NCBI GenBank assembly: GCA_031400715.1
Contig: JANNQK010000260.1
Location: 1 to 64,000 of the forward strand
DNA: 64,000 nt
Direction: 5' to 3'
Source: VFMC01 sp031400715
Lineage (GTDB): Bacteria; Actinomycetota; Acidimicrobiia; Acidimicrobiales; Ilumatobacteraceae
Position numbers and translations under genes: made by a program. Position 1 is the stretch's first letter. Each line of letters opens with the position of its first letter. Shown here in pieces: positions 16,055-24,504 of the stretch. Under the pieces are notes generated by a model. The model had not been told where the DNA came from. It worked only from the letters and a program-made list of their open reading frames with translations, and did no database searches.

Positions 16055-17304
16055 CCGCATCGACGCCGCTTCGCATCCTTCACATCGACAAGTTCGGCAG
16101 TCGCGTCGACGGCGGTGGTGCTGCGGGCTACATGTTGGAGATCGTCTCGCGCCAGCGCGCCAGCGATCATCGTGTCGAGTTCCTTGCGACGGAAGGGATC
16201 ACCGACCTCGACACGGAACTCCGGCCGTTCTTCCCGCCGCGACGGCACTTCAACCCGCCGCCCACCGGATCGGTCGGCAAGATCGTGTCATCGGCGCAGA
16301 TGGTCTGGTCTCGCGTCGCAGAACGTTCGGTCGAAGCAGCGATCGCACACTTCCGACCCGATGTCGTCCACTGCCACAACATCTACCACCACCTGACGCC
16401 GAGCATCCTCCGCCCGATCCACCGGGCAGGGACACCGATCGTGATGACGGTCCACGACTTCAAGCTGGTGTGCCCGACGTATCGGCTCATCGACGGCAGC
16501 GGACAACACTGTGAGGCGTGTGTGGAGGGTTCGGTCATCAACGTGGTGAAGCGCCGATGCCAGAACAGCTCGCGGATCCAGAGCGCCGTGTTGATGGTCG
16601 AGTCCGGTATCCACCGACAGGTGGGCGCCTACGATCCGGTGGACGTCTTCATCTGCCCGAGTGACTACATGGCAGGTCTGCTGCGCCGGCGCGGCCTCGG
16701 TGAACGCGTCCGCCACGTCCCCTCCGGCTACGACCTCGAGACGATCGCGGCCCGCACGGAGGCCGGATCGGGCGTCGTCTTCGTCGGCCGCCTCAGCTGG
16801 GAAAAGGGCGTCGATCATCTCATCGAGTCCGTCGCTCTCCTCGACGGCGTTCATCTCACCGTGTGCGGAGACGGCCCACAGCGGGCAGACCTGGAACAGC
16901 TCGCCCATGACCGCATCCCGGGTCGCGTCACGTTCCATGGTCACCTGAATCGGGCCGAGGTCCTGACCGAGCTCCGCCGCGCGGCGGTCTGCGCCGTTCC
17001 CTCGGTCTGGTCCGAGAACCAGCCGCTCACGATCATCGAGGCCATGGCGTGCGGCGTGCCCGTGGTGTCTGCCGATGTCCCGGCTCTGCGAGAGATGATC
17101 GTCCCCGGAGAGTCAGGGGTGACGGTGGACCCGACCGATCATCGAGCATTGGCTGCAGCGCTCGAGCAGTTCGTCATCGACCCCGGCCTTCAACGACGTC
17201 TCGCCGTCACGGCACGGGCGCATGCCGAACGGGTGCACGACATGACCCGACATCTCGATGCGCTCACCGACATCTACGTGGAACTGATCAGTCGCCGTCT
17301 GTAG
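16051..17304 (+). CDS. GT4-family glycosyltransferase
   Basis: A 417-residue GT-B enzyme. The N-terminal domain has FGSRVDGGGAAGYMLEI, with the glycine-rich acceptor loop, and VVHCHNIYHHLTPSIL. A four-cysteine segment (VCPTYRLIDGSGQHCEACVEG, plus a later C) is characteristic of a GT4 subgroup. The donor domain has VVFVGRLSWEKGVDHLIESV and the E-x7-E element as SENQPLTIIEAMACG. It is the last gene of the 11307-17304 operon; GTG 16051 overlaps the flippase stop. It probably adds one sugar of the repeat unit. Confidence 0.88.
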   Translation: MTASTPLRILHIDKFGSRVDGGGAAGYMLEIVSRQRASDHRVEFLATEGITDLDTELRPFFPPRRHFNPPPTGSVGKIVSSAQMVWSRVAERSVEAAIAHFRPDVVHCHNIYHHLTPSILRPIHRAGTPIVMTVHDFKLVCPTYRLIDGSGQHCEACVEGSVINVVKRRCQNSSRIQSAVLMVESGIHRQVGAYDPVDVFICPSDYMAGLLRRRGLGERVRHVPSGYDLETIAARTEAGSGVVFVGRLSWEKGVDHLIESVALLDGVHLTVCGDGPQRADLEQLAHDRIPGRVTFHGHLNRAEVLTELRRAAVCAVPSVWSENQPLTIIEAMACGVPVVSADVPALREMIVPGESGVTVDPTDHRALAAALEQFVIDPGLQRRLAVTARAHAERVHDMTRHLDALTDIYVELISRRL

Positions 17305-17401
17305 TCGGGCATCCGGTCGGTCCGCGGCGATCGAGGTGCGGTAGCGACAGCCGACCAACACGATTTCCCTCGATCGGTACAAACGTTCCAGCTGGGTGGT
17401 C

Positions 17402-17407
17402 TAGCGT
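17402..17407 (+). promoter_or_regulatory. leaderless -10 element (TAGCGT) for the saccharopine dehydrogenase-like gene
   Basis: TAGCGT followed by 7 nt and GTG 17415. It separates this gene from the preceding glycosyltransferase operon, which ends at 17304, and decides the start over a longer open frame. Confidence 0.5.
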
Positions 17408-17414
17408 TCCAGAG

Positions 17415-18479
17415 GTGACGTTCTCGCGGATCACCGTTCTGGGGCTGGGCAAAGTGGGCCACCTCGCAGCAACCTTCCTGCACCAGGCCGGGTTCGAGGT
17501 ACGCGGCATCGACCAGCACCAGCCGGCCAAGGCATCGTCGTTCCCGGTGCAGATCGGAGACGTGGGCGACATCGCGACGATCGAGCACCTCCTCGACGAT
17601 CAACACGCGGTGCTGTCGTGCCTTCCGTACCAACTCAACCGAGAGGTCGCCCGGGTCGCCCACGCCAAGGGCATCCACTACTTCGACCTCACCGAGGATG
17701 TCGGCACCTCGCAGACCATCACCGAGCTCTCCACGACGGCCCGCTCGCTCATGGCCCCGCAATGCGGGCTCGCTCCCGGATTCGTGAGCATCGTCGCCGC
17801 CTCACAGGCGGCCACCTTCGACGAGTGCCGTTCGATCCGGATGCGTGTCGGTGCACTTCCGCAACACCCGACCGGGCTGCTCGCCTATGCGTTCAACTGG
17901 TCACCGGTCGGCGTGGTGAACGAGTACCTCAACGACTCCGAGGTGATCGAGGACGGTCAGCGGAAGTGGGTGTCGTCGATGGAATGGCGCGAGACCCTCT
18001 ACATCCACGGCACCCAACTCGAGGCGTTCACCACGTCCGGGGGACTCGGCACGATGTGCGACACCTACCACGGCAGGGTCGCCAACCTCGACTACAAGAC
18101 CATCCGCTACCCCGGCCACATGGAGCTGATGAACTTCCTCTTCCACGAACTCCTGCTCCGCGACCGCCGTGATCTCGCAGGTGAGATCCTCACGAACGCC
18201 AAACCCCCGGTGAACGACGACGTGGTCTACGTCCACGTGTCGTCGGAGGGCACGATCGGCGGCCGCCTGCATCGCGAGGAGTTCGTACGCGCGTACACCC
18301 CCATCTCTGTCAGCGGTGCGCACTGCACCGCGATCGCCTGGACCACCGCCGGGTCGGTGGCTGCAGTCATCGAACTGGTCAGATCGGGCAAGCTGCCGGC
18401 GACCGGGCTTCTGCGCCAGGAACACATCGCCCTCACCGACTTCCTGGCCACACCGACGGGCAAGCTCTTCGCGGCGTGA
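17415..18479 (+). CDS. saccharopine dehydrogenase-family oxidoreductase
   Basis: A 354-residue NAD(P)-dependent enzyme. The Rossmann motif VLGLGKVGHLAATFL is at residues 8-22, followed by an acidic beta-2 end (IDQHQ). The central segment VLSCLPYQLNREVARVAHAK and the downstream HYFDLTEDVG are typical of saccharopine/carboxynorspermidine dehydrogenase relatives, with GLAPGFVSIVA continuing the catalytic fold. The exact reaction (lysine, polyamine or another amino acid pathway) is not decided by sequence. It has its own leaderless-type promoter and no close operon partner, so its location beside polysaccharide genes may be incidental. Confidence 0.82.
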   Translation: MTFSRITVLGLGKVGHLAATFLHQAGFEVRGIDQHQPAKASSFPVQIGDVGDIATIEHLLDDQHAVLSCLPYQLNREVARVAHAKGIHYFDLTEDVGTSQTITELSTTARSLMAPQCGLAPGFVSIVAASQAATFDECRSIRMRVGALPQHPTGLLAYAFNWSPVGVVNEYLNDSEVIEDGQRKWVSSMEWRETLYIHGTQLEAFTTSGGLGTMCDTYHGRVANLDYKTIRYPGHMELMNFLFHELLLRDRRDLAGEILTNAKPPVNDDVVYVHVSSEGTIGGRLHREEFVRAYTPISVSGAHCTAIAWTTAGSVAAVIELVRSGKLPATGLLRQEHIALTDFLATPTGKLFAA

Positions 18480-18623
18480 GACGTCGCCACCTGAGCGAAG
18501 GCACCTGATCTTGCGGATTCCTTGCAGGAGCTGGGATGCGGCGCCCACATCGCCACCGCCGGTGGGAAATGTCTGACACCTTCTTGACTCGCAGCCCGAG
18601 CTCCGGAGGCCGATCACTGATGC

Positions 18624-19403
18624 ATGGCGTTGGAGCGGACGAGCAGCGGGGACATCCCTGTCGAGAAGCTGCTCGCACAACTGCGCCGAGCCGCTGAACG
18701 AGACGGCGTCGAAGACGTCGACGCCGTCGTCGCCGAGTTCGCCACCTACGTCCGCGCCCAGGCTCCTCGGCTTGCCTCGCGGCACTCCGCGCAGTCTGGG
18801 GGCGGACACTTCAAAGGTGGGCCGGGCGCGGGCGGCTCGAAGAGCACTGCCCTCCTCGCGGTCAGCGCAGTCCTCGTCCTCGCGTTCGGCGGCATCGTGT
18901 CGGGCGCCATCCCCAACCTGCTGCTTCCCGCGGCCTCGAGCACCTCGTCGAACACCGCCTCGGAAACCGCCTCGGAAACCGCTGACCCTGCGACGCCAGG
19001 GTCGGGCTCGACCGGGTCAGACCCTTCGGTTCCTTTCGCGGGTGCGGGCCTGGCCGCACAGACCCCCGAAGCCGGCCCCGTCGCCGGGGAGCAAACGGGG
19101 GAATCCGACGTCGCCGGCGCCGATCCGGTCCCGATGTTCTCCACCGATCCGGATGCCCTCGCAGTGCTGGCCGAACAGCGTTCCGAAGCACCGACTCCAT
19201 CGTCACCAACCCCGACCGACCCGACCGACCCGACGGACGCGACGGTCGCGTCCGACCCGGCCGACACCGGCGCCGGCACCACCGCGACCACGACCACCAC
19301 CACGACCACGACCACCACCACCACGGTCGTCGAACCCATCTCTCGCGGCGGCTTCGGCCCCGAGACCATGTCCCCACTCACCGACGAAGGAGACGCCGGA
19401 TGA
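18624..19403 (+). CDS. single-pass membrane protein with Thr-rich extracellular tail, unknown function
   Basis: A 259-residue protein. The first 60 residues are charged and helical (VEKLLAQLRRAAERDGVEDVDAVVAEF). One transmembrane helix is at about 76-98 (ALLAVSAVLVLAFGGIVSGAI). The remaining 160 residues are low-complexity Ser/Thr/Pro/Asp/Ala sequence, with a run of 14 consecutive Thr broken once, ending in a short conserved-looking PISRGGFGPETMSPL. Topology is cytoplasmic N-terminus and outside C-terminus, suggesting a wall-spanning stalk. Its stop overlaps the next gene by 4 nt (ATGA). No family is recognised. Confidence 0.6.
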   Translation: MALERTSSGDIPVEKLLAQLRRAAERDGVEDVDAVVAEFATYVRAQAPRLASRHSAQSGGGHFKGGPGAGGSKSTALLAVSAVLVLAFGGIVSGAIPNLLLPAASSTSSNTASETASETADPATPGSGSTGSDPSVPFAGAGLAAQTPEAGPVAGEQTGESDVAGADPVPMFSTDPDALAVLAEQRSEAPTPSSPTPTDPTDPTDATVASDPADTGAGTTATTTTTTTTTTTTTVVEPISRGGFGPETMSPLTDEGDAG

Positions 19404-20581
19404 CCGATACCACGCTCGAGACGAGGCCGGAACTTCAGGCCGAACTGCGACCCGCCACGTCGCACTCCTATGTCCGCGGTGACGTCGCGGGCACGGTGCG
19501 CACCAGCCGCCTGTTTCGAACACGGTCGCCCCGCCCCGACACCACCGCCCGCCTGGGCCCCGAGCGAACCAGAGCATTCGCGAATAGCCTGGCTCCCGTG
19601 CTCCAGCATGCCCAGCCACCCGAGGTGCTTCCCCAGGCCAACGAGTCCTGTTGGTGCGGCAGCGGCCGCAAGTACAAGCGCTGCCACAAGCCCCTCGAGG
19701 GCCGGGTCCTGCAGGGTGTCGTCAGCCCTCGGCTCGAGGTGCCGACCCACATCCAGCGCCCGCCCTACGCCGACTCGGGTGTCGTCGAGCGCTGGGCCGA
19801 ACCGCGGGTCAAGAGCGCCGACGTGATCGATCGCATGCGCCACGCCGGCGCCGTCGCGGCCGAGGTGCTCCGCCTCGCCGGCGAGATGGTGCAGCCAGGC
19901 GTCACCACCGATGCGATCGACCGGTACGTGCACCAACTCTGCATCGAGCGCAACGCCTATCCGAGCCCGCTCAACTACGGCGGGTTCCCCAAGAGCGTGT
20001 GCACCAGCGTGAACGAGGTGATCTGCCACGGCATCCCGGATTCGCGCGCACTGCTCGACGGCGACATCGTGAACATCGACGTCACCTGCTACATCGACGG
20101 CGTGCACGGCGACACGAATGCCACGTTCTTCGTCGGCGATGTCGACCCCGTCAGCCGTCATCTGGTGCAGGTCACCGAGGAATGCACGTGGTACGGCATC
20201 GACGCAGTCATCGCCGGCCGCCCGCTCAGCGACATCGGCCGGGCCATCGAGTCGCATGCCAAGAGGCACAAGTACGGCGTGGTCAAGGCCTTCATCGGCC
20301 ACGGCATCGGCGAGCAGTTCCACACCGACATCCAGGTGTTGCACTACTACGACCAGCGGGCGAGCACGATCATGCGCCCCGGCATGACCTTCACCATCGA
20401 GCCGATGATCACCATCGGTGCCTGGCAGCACAAGATGGTGTTCGACGACGACTGGACGGCGATCACCGCCGACGGCAAGCGCACCGCCCAGTTCGAGCAC
20501 ACATGCCTGGTCACCGACCATGGCGTCGAGGTGCTCACGGCTCCGGGTGCCGCCAGCCCGAAGGCCCCCTGGCTCCGCTGA
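19400..20581 (+). CDS. map: type I methionine aminopeptidase with N-terminal SEC-C motif
   Basis: A 393-residue reading; removes N-terminal Met from nascent proteins. After about 80 unassigned residues comes a SEC-C zinc motif (CWCGSGRKYKRCHK), then the catalytic domain. The five metal ligands are visible in VNIDVTCYIDGVHGDTNAT (two Asp), GHGIGEQFHTD (His), FTIEPM (Glu) and TAQFEHTCLV (Glu). ATG 19400 overlaps the upstream stop and has GAAGGAG before it. However, TAGCCT at 19585-19590 is followed after 7 nt by in-frame GTG 19598, giving a 327-residue protein that starts just before the SEC-C motif and matches the usual length better. Both forms may be made. Confidence 0.92.
   Translation: MTDTTLETRPELQAELRPATSHSYVRGDVAGTVRTSRLFRTRSPRPDTTARLGPERTRAFANSLAPVLQHAQPPEVLPQANESCWCGSGRKYKRCHKPLEGRVLQGVVSPRLEVPTHIQRPPYADSGVVERWAEPRVKSADVIDRMRHAGAVAAEVLRLAGEMVQPGVTTDAIDRYVHQLCIERNAYPSPLNYGGFPKSVCTSVNEVICHGIPDSRALLDGDIVNIDVTCYIDGVHGDTNATFFVGDVDPVSRHLVQVTEECTWYGIDAVIAGRPLSDIGRAIESHAKRHKYGVVKAFIGHGIGEQFHTDIQVLHYYDQRASTIMRPGMTFTIEPMITIGAWQHKMVFDDDWTAITADGKRTAQFEHTCLVTDHGVEVLTAPGAASPKAPWLR
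19585..19590 (+). promoter_or_regulatory. internal leaderless -10 element (TAGCCT) for a shorter map product
   Basis: TAGCCT, 7 nt, GTG 19598, in frame with the aminopeptidase. It is the same hexamer and spacing as at 6465 and nearly the same as at 2057. It suggests a second, shorter translation product. Confidence 0.5.
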
Positions 20582-20603
20582 GCACCACCTCTGCCCACCG
20601 GTT

Positions 20604-21038
20604 CTAGAGCGAACGCACCAATCGCGTCAGCACATCGCGCAACATCGTGCTCGAGGTGTGCTCGGTGTAGGGGAAGTAGAACACCGTCGCGCCCACCTCG
20701 GCCACCTCCGCCTCGAGCATCCGGCCCTTGTCGGTGTCCTTCCAGTCGGACCCCTTGAAGATCACGTCGAAGGGGTGCTCGCGCCACACCACCCTTTTGT
20801 CGCGCGACGTATCGGTGACTGCAGCGTCGACATAGCTGATGGCACGGACGATCTCAATGCGCTCCTCGAACGGCACGATCGGGCGATATCCCTTCATCTT
20901 TTCCACAGCGCTGTCGATAACTACCCCAGCAATGAGGTGGTCGCATTGATCGCGCGCCCGCCGAAGGATGTTGAGATGACCGATGTGGAACAAGTCGAAC
21001 ACACCCGGCACGTAGCCGATGACGGGTGTCGTGCTCAT
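20604..21038 (-). CDS. TagD/RfaE-type cytidylyltransferase-like protein
   Basis: A 144-residue nucleotidyltransferase of the glycerol-3-phosphate cytidylyltransferase type. The first strand and HxGH motif are VPGVFDLFHIGHLNILRRA, followed by KGYRPIVPFEERIEIV and FKGSDWKDTDKG. The C-terminal signature is FPYTEHTSSTMLR, equivalent to the RT-x-GISTT-like element. ATG 21038 is preferred to 21062 because GAGG precedes it. Relatives make CDP-glycerol or ADP/CDP-activated alcohols or sugars. The CDP-alcohol transferase at 22570 is encoded divergently less than 2 kb away, so this enzyme may supply its donor. Confidence 0.82.
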   Translation of the reverse strand: MSTTPVIGYVPGVFDLFHIGHLNILRRARDQCDHLIAGVVIDSAVEKMKGYRPIVPFEERIEIVRAISYVDAAVTDTSRDKRVVWREHPFDVIFKGSDWKDTDKGRMLEAEVAEVGATVFYFPYTEHTSSTMLRDVLTRLVRSL

Positions 21039-21217
21039 GTCGGTCCTCGTGTTCCCGGCCATCGGGCCGACGCTCGTCGTCGCTGTGCTGCTCGGCGCAC
21101 CAGCGCGGTTCCCTCGGAGATGACTCAGAGAGGTGGTCTTGACACTGTGGAAACACAGCGTCGATCGGCAGCGCCTAGCCTATCGAGGACGTTCACAGGC
21201 AGGCGGAACATGGGCGA

Positions 21218-22573
21218 ATGCAGAGTGTGGCGGCGATGAGACTCGCGATGGTGGGGACCCGAGGCGTTCCGGCGCGCTATGGCGGGTTCGAGACCGCGAT
21301 CGAAGAGGTGGGCAGTCGTCTGGTCGAACGCGGGCACGAGGTCACCGTCTACTGCCGTCGCGCGGAGGGTGCCGACGCGCCGAGCGAGCACCTCGGCATG
21401 CGACTCGTGTATCTGCCGGCGCTGCGCACCAAGACCCTCGAGACGATCACCCACTCGGCACTGTCGTCCATGCATGCGGCGGTGCAGCGCGTCACCCACG
21501 ACGCCGTGTTCGTGTTCAACTCGGCCAACTCGCCGTACATCCCCTTGTTCCGCGCCAGGCAGATGCCGGTGGCGGTACACGTCGACGGCCTCGAATGGCG
21601 TCGCGCCAAGTGGGGCGGCGGCGGCCGGCGCTACTACCGCACAGCCGAGGTGATGGCTGTGCGCTGGGCCGACGCCTTGATCGCCGATGCCGAAGGGATC
21701 GCTGCGTACTACCACGACGAGTTCGGTGCCTCCACCGAACCGATCGCATATGGCGCGCCGATCCTGCTCGACATCGGCCACGATGCGCTCGCCGAACACG
21801 ATCTCGTGCCGGGAGGGTTCCACTTGGTGGTCGCCCGGTTCGAACCCGAGAACCACATCGATCTCATCGTGCGCGGCATGCGTGCCAGCGGTGCCCGACT
21901 TCCCGTCGTCGTCGTGGGTGATGCGCCCTACGCCGACCAGTACGTGAACGGCATTCGAGAGGTCGCCGATGTCGACGCCCGCATCCGCCTCATCGGCTCG
22001 GTCTGGGACCAGAGTCTGCTCAACCAGCTCTATGCCAACTGCTCCAGCTACCTCCACGGCCATTCGATCGGAGGGACCAATCCATCGCTGCTGCGCGCGA
22101 TGGGTGCCGGAGCGCCCGTCGTCGCGCTCGACGTTCGTTTCAACCGAGAGGTGCTCGGCCCGGCCGGCGTCTTCTTCGCCGACGAGCAGTCGCTCGCAGA
22201 CGCACTGACGGCCATCGAAGCCGCCAGCGAGCACAGCCGGAAGCTCGGAACCTGTTTGCAGCAGCGAGCCGCCGCGCTTTACCGCTGGGACGACGTGACC
22301 ACCAAGTACGAAGGCCTTGCGGAACGGCTCGCAGCGGGTGTGTCGCGGCGAGGCGAGTGCACCGGCAAGCGCAACGGGGCCAGCCAATGGAGGTACGACA
22401 ACGTGTTGGCCCCCGTCGGCGGTCGCGGTGACGCCGCGTCGCTGCCGGCCGTGCCCGGCGAGAGCCCCACCCAGCCGGACACCGGCCCGGACGCCCCCAC
22501 GGCTCCCGTGAGCGATCCGCTGTCGGCGGCCCACCGAAGCTCGGCTCGCGACGTCGGTGATCGCTCCAGATGA
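21218..22573 (+). CDS. GT4-family glycosyltransferase with DUF1972 (rhamnosyltransferase-like)
   Basis: A 451-residue protein. The N-terminal half begins LAMVGTRGVPARYGGFETAIEE, the hallmark of the DUF1972 domain found in capsule rhamnosyl- and glucosyltransferases. A later HVDGLEWRRAKWG and the donor-domain GHSIGGTNPSLLRAMGAG, with the conserved acidic position replaced by N-P-S-L-L, fit the same group. About 90 C-terminal residues are low-complexity and unassigned. The start is ATG 21218 or the in-frame ATG 21236; neither ribosome site is strong. The stop overlaps the phosphatidyltransferase gene by 4 nt, so the two are co-translated. Confidence 0.85.
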   Translation: MQSVAAMRLAMVGTRGVPARYGGFETAIEEVGSRLVERGHEVTVYCRRAEGADAPSEHLGMRLVYLPALRTKTLETITHSALSSMHAAVQRVTHDAVFVFNSANSPYIPLFRARQMPVAVHVDGLEWRRAKWGGGGRRYYRTAEVMAVRWADALIADAEGIAAYYHDEFGASTEPIAYGAPILLDIGHDALAEHDLVPGGFHLVVARFEPENHIDLIVRGMRASGARLPVVVVGDAPYADQYVNGIREVADVDARIRLIGSVWDQSLLNQLYANCSSYLHGHSIGGTNPSLLRAMGAGAPVVALDVRFNREVLGPAGVFFADEQSLADALTAIEAASEHSRKLGTCLQQRAAALYRWDDVTTKYEGLAERLAAGVSRRGECTGKRNGASQWRYDNVLAPVGGRGDAASLPAVPGESPTQPDTGPDAPTAPVSDPLSAAHRSSARDVGDRSR

Positions 22574-23289
22574 GCGCCACGTTTCGTACCTCGCTCACGG
22601 CCCTGGAGCAGGCGCAGAAGACCTCGAAGGGTGCGCCCGCGTACTCACGCCTGGTGAATCGACCGTTCGGACGACTGCTCGCCGCCTCTGCCCACGTGAT
22701 CGGTCTCACGCCGAATCAGGTGACCTGCATCAGCGCGCTGTTCACGTTCAGCGCCATCGCCCTGATCGCTCTGGTCGAGGCCACGGCAGCCATATCGGCC
22801 GTCGCGGCAGGTCTCCTCGTGGTCGGCTACGCGCTCGATGCCGCGGACGGCCAACTCGCCCGACTGCGTGGCGGTGGCAGCGTGGCAGGCGAGTGGCTCG
22901 ACCATGTGGTCGACGCGATCAAGATCGCCTGCCTGCACACGTCGGTGCTGATCAACTGGTACCGCTTCGAGGATGTCTCCGATCGGTCGCTCCTGCTGCC
23001 GATCGCGTTCCAAGTGGTCGCCACCATCATGTTCTTCGTGATCATCCTCAACGACCAGATCCGGCGCGCCCATCGGGGGACGACGCAGATGCTCCTCCAG
23101 AGCGACGGTTCGTCGTCCACCGTCTACTCGCTGGCCGTGTTGCCCACCGACTACGGCGTGCTCTGCGTCGCGTTCGGTCTCATGTGGTGGCAGGGCTTCG
23201 TCGGCCTGTACGCGGTGCTCCTCGCCGCCAACGCCGGGTTCATGGTGCTGGCGCTGATGAAGTGGTACCGCGAGATGCGCCGCTACTGA
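22570..23289 (+). CDS. CDP-alcohol phosphatidyltransferase-family membrane enzyme
   Basis: A 239-residue integral membrane protein with about six helices. The complete family motif D-x2-D-G-x2-A-R-x8-G-x3-D-x3-D is present at about residues 89-115 (it begins DAADGQLARLR and ends DHVVD). Such enzymes displace CMP from a CDP-alcohol to make phospholipids or phosphodiester-linked headgroups. The N-terminal 40 residues and overlap with a glycosyltransferase gene suggest a surface-glycan or glycolipid role rather than housekeeping phospholipid synthesis. The acceptor is unknown. The nearby cytidylyltransferase (20604-21038) is a plausible source of the CDP-activated donor. Confidence 0.88.
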   Translation: MSATFRTSLTALEQAQKTSKGAPAYSRLVNRPFGRLLAASAHVIGLTPNQVTCISALFTFSAIALIALVEATAAISAVAAGLLVVGYALDAADGQLARLRGGGSVAGEWLDHVVDAIKIACLHTSVLINWYRFEDVSDRSLLLPIAFQVVATIMFFVIILNDQIRRAHRGTTQMLLQSDGSSSTVYSLAVLPTDYGVLCVAFGLMWWQGFVGLYAVLLAANAGFMVLALMKWYREMRRY

Positions 23290-23322
23290 TCCACCCTCGA
23301 TCCACCCTCAAAGCCCAGTCGC

Positions 23323-24504
23323 TCACCGACGAGCGATGCGCGCCAATTCGGTCTCGATCAGGTCGCCGATCCGATGGCGAAACACGTCAGGCGTGTAGCG
23401 CGCGAGAAAGGTCTGACGTGCATGCACTCCAGCCACCGCCAGATCGTCGACCGTCAACCGGTTCAGGAGTTCGGCGAGGGCGCCGGCGTCGCCGGGCGTG
23501 AACAACCAGCCGTCGTGACCCTCGGTGACGATGTCGACCGGGCCGCCCGCCCGGCTCGCCACGACGGGGCAACCCTGGCGGAACGCCTCGAGCAGCACCA
23601 GACCGAACGGCTCGGGATCGTCGGAGGGCAGCACGAGCGCATCGGCTGCCGCGACGTACGGGGCGATGTCGGCAACCTCGCCGACGATCTCGACCGATGA
23701 TGGATCGGCGAGGTCGCTCACCAATGACGCCACGTCCACCTTGACTCCCGACGGGGGCGGGCCTCCGAGCACCGTGAGCACCCCTGGACATCCGGCACGG
23801 CCCCAGGCGTCGATCAGCGTGCGATGCCCCTTCCACGCGTTCCATCGACTCGCCACCACGTAGCGCGGGCGCGGCCCATCGCCCGGAACGGGGAGAAGCG
23901 CACCCGCTTCGGCTGGGTGCGGGACGCAGTTGTCCACCACCACCGAGGCGGGCGACCGCAAGGCTGCGGCGCGATCGACGGCGGGTGAGATGGTGATGCG
24001 GAGCGTCGTGAACCTGGCGAGTGCCCGGAGGAGCACCGCCTCCTTGCCTGTCCAGATCTCCTGCACGTGCAGCGCGACCGCACGGATGCGGAGCGAGCGA
24101 GCCACGGGCGCGGCGAGCAAGCACGCACTGGTCATGCAGTACACGAGGTCGAATCCTCCTCGTTTCATCGCCGAACGCATCGCCCAGGAGCGGCGAGCCA
24201 GAGCCAGGATCCCCCGAGGGGTCAGGTTCGCTCGCCGGATGATCGGCAGCGAGCGGTGATCGAACACGATCCCCTGGCGTGCGAGCTCCTCACACAGCGG
24301 CGTGGGACCGTGCGTGATGTCGTCGGGCAGCCACACCTCGACGTCCACGCTTCGGAAATCCTGGGGTCCTGCGATCTCACGCATGCCCGCTGCCACCTGC
24401 AACAGGATCCGGTCAGCGCCGTACATCTCGTCGGACGAGTGAACGATGAGCACTCGCCTGGTCCGCGGTACGGCCGGCGGCGGTGGATCGGAGGGACTCG
24501 TCAT
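23323..24504 (-). CDS. GT4-family glycosyltransferase
   Basis: A 393-residue GT-B enzyme. ATG 24504 overlaps the stop of the giant exoprotein gene by 4 nt, so it is translated with it and about 56 upstream in-frame codons are excluded. The N-terminal half has VLIVHSSDEMYGADRILLQVA, a loop often seen in exopolysaccharide GT4 enzymes. The donor half has YVVASRWNAWKGHRTLIDAW and the E-x7-E element as DDPEPFGLVLLEAFRQG. It is the last gene of the minus-strand operon 33002-23323. Coupling with the exoprotein could mean that this enzyme glycosylates it, which is speculation. Confidence 0.87.
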   Translation of the reverse strand: MTSPSDPPPPAVPRTRRVLIVHSSDEMYGADRILLQVAAGMREIAGPQDFRSVDVEVWLPDDITHGPTPLCEELARQGIVFDHRSLPIIRRANLTPRGILALARRSWAMRSAMKRGGFDLVYCMTSACLLAAPVARSLRIRAVALHVQEIWTGKEAVLLRALARFTTLRITISPAVDRAAALRSPASVVVDNCVPHPAEAGALLPVPGDGPRPRYVVASRWNAWKGHRTLIDAWGRAGCPGVLTVLGGPPPSGVKVDVASLVSDLADPSSVEIVGEVADIAPYVAAADALVLPSDDPEPFGLVLLEAFRQGCPVVASRAGGPVDIVTEGHDGWLFTPGDAGALAELLNRLTVDDLAVAGVHARQTFLARYTPDVFRHRIGDLIETELARIARR

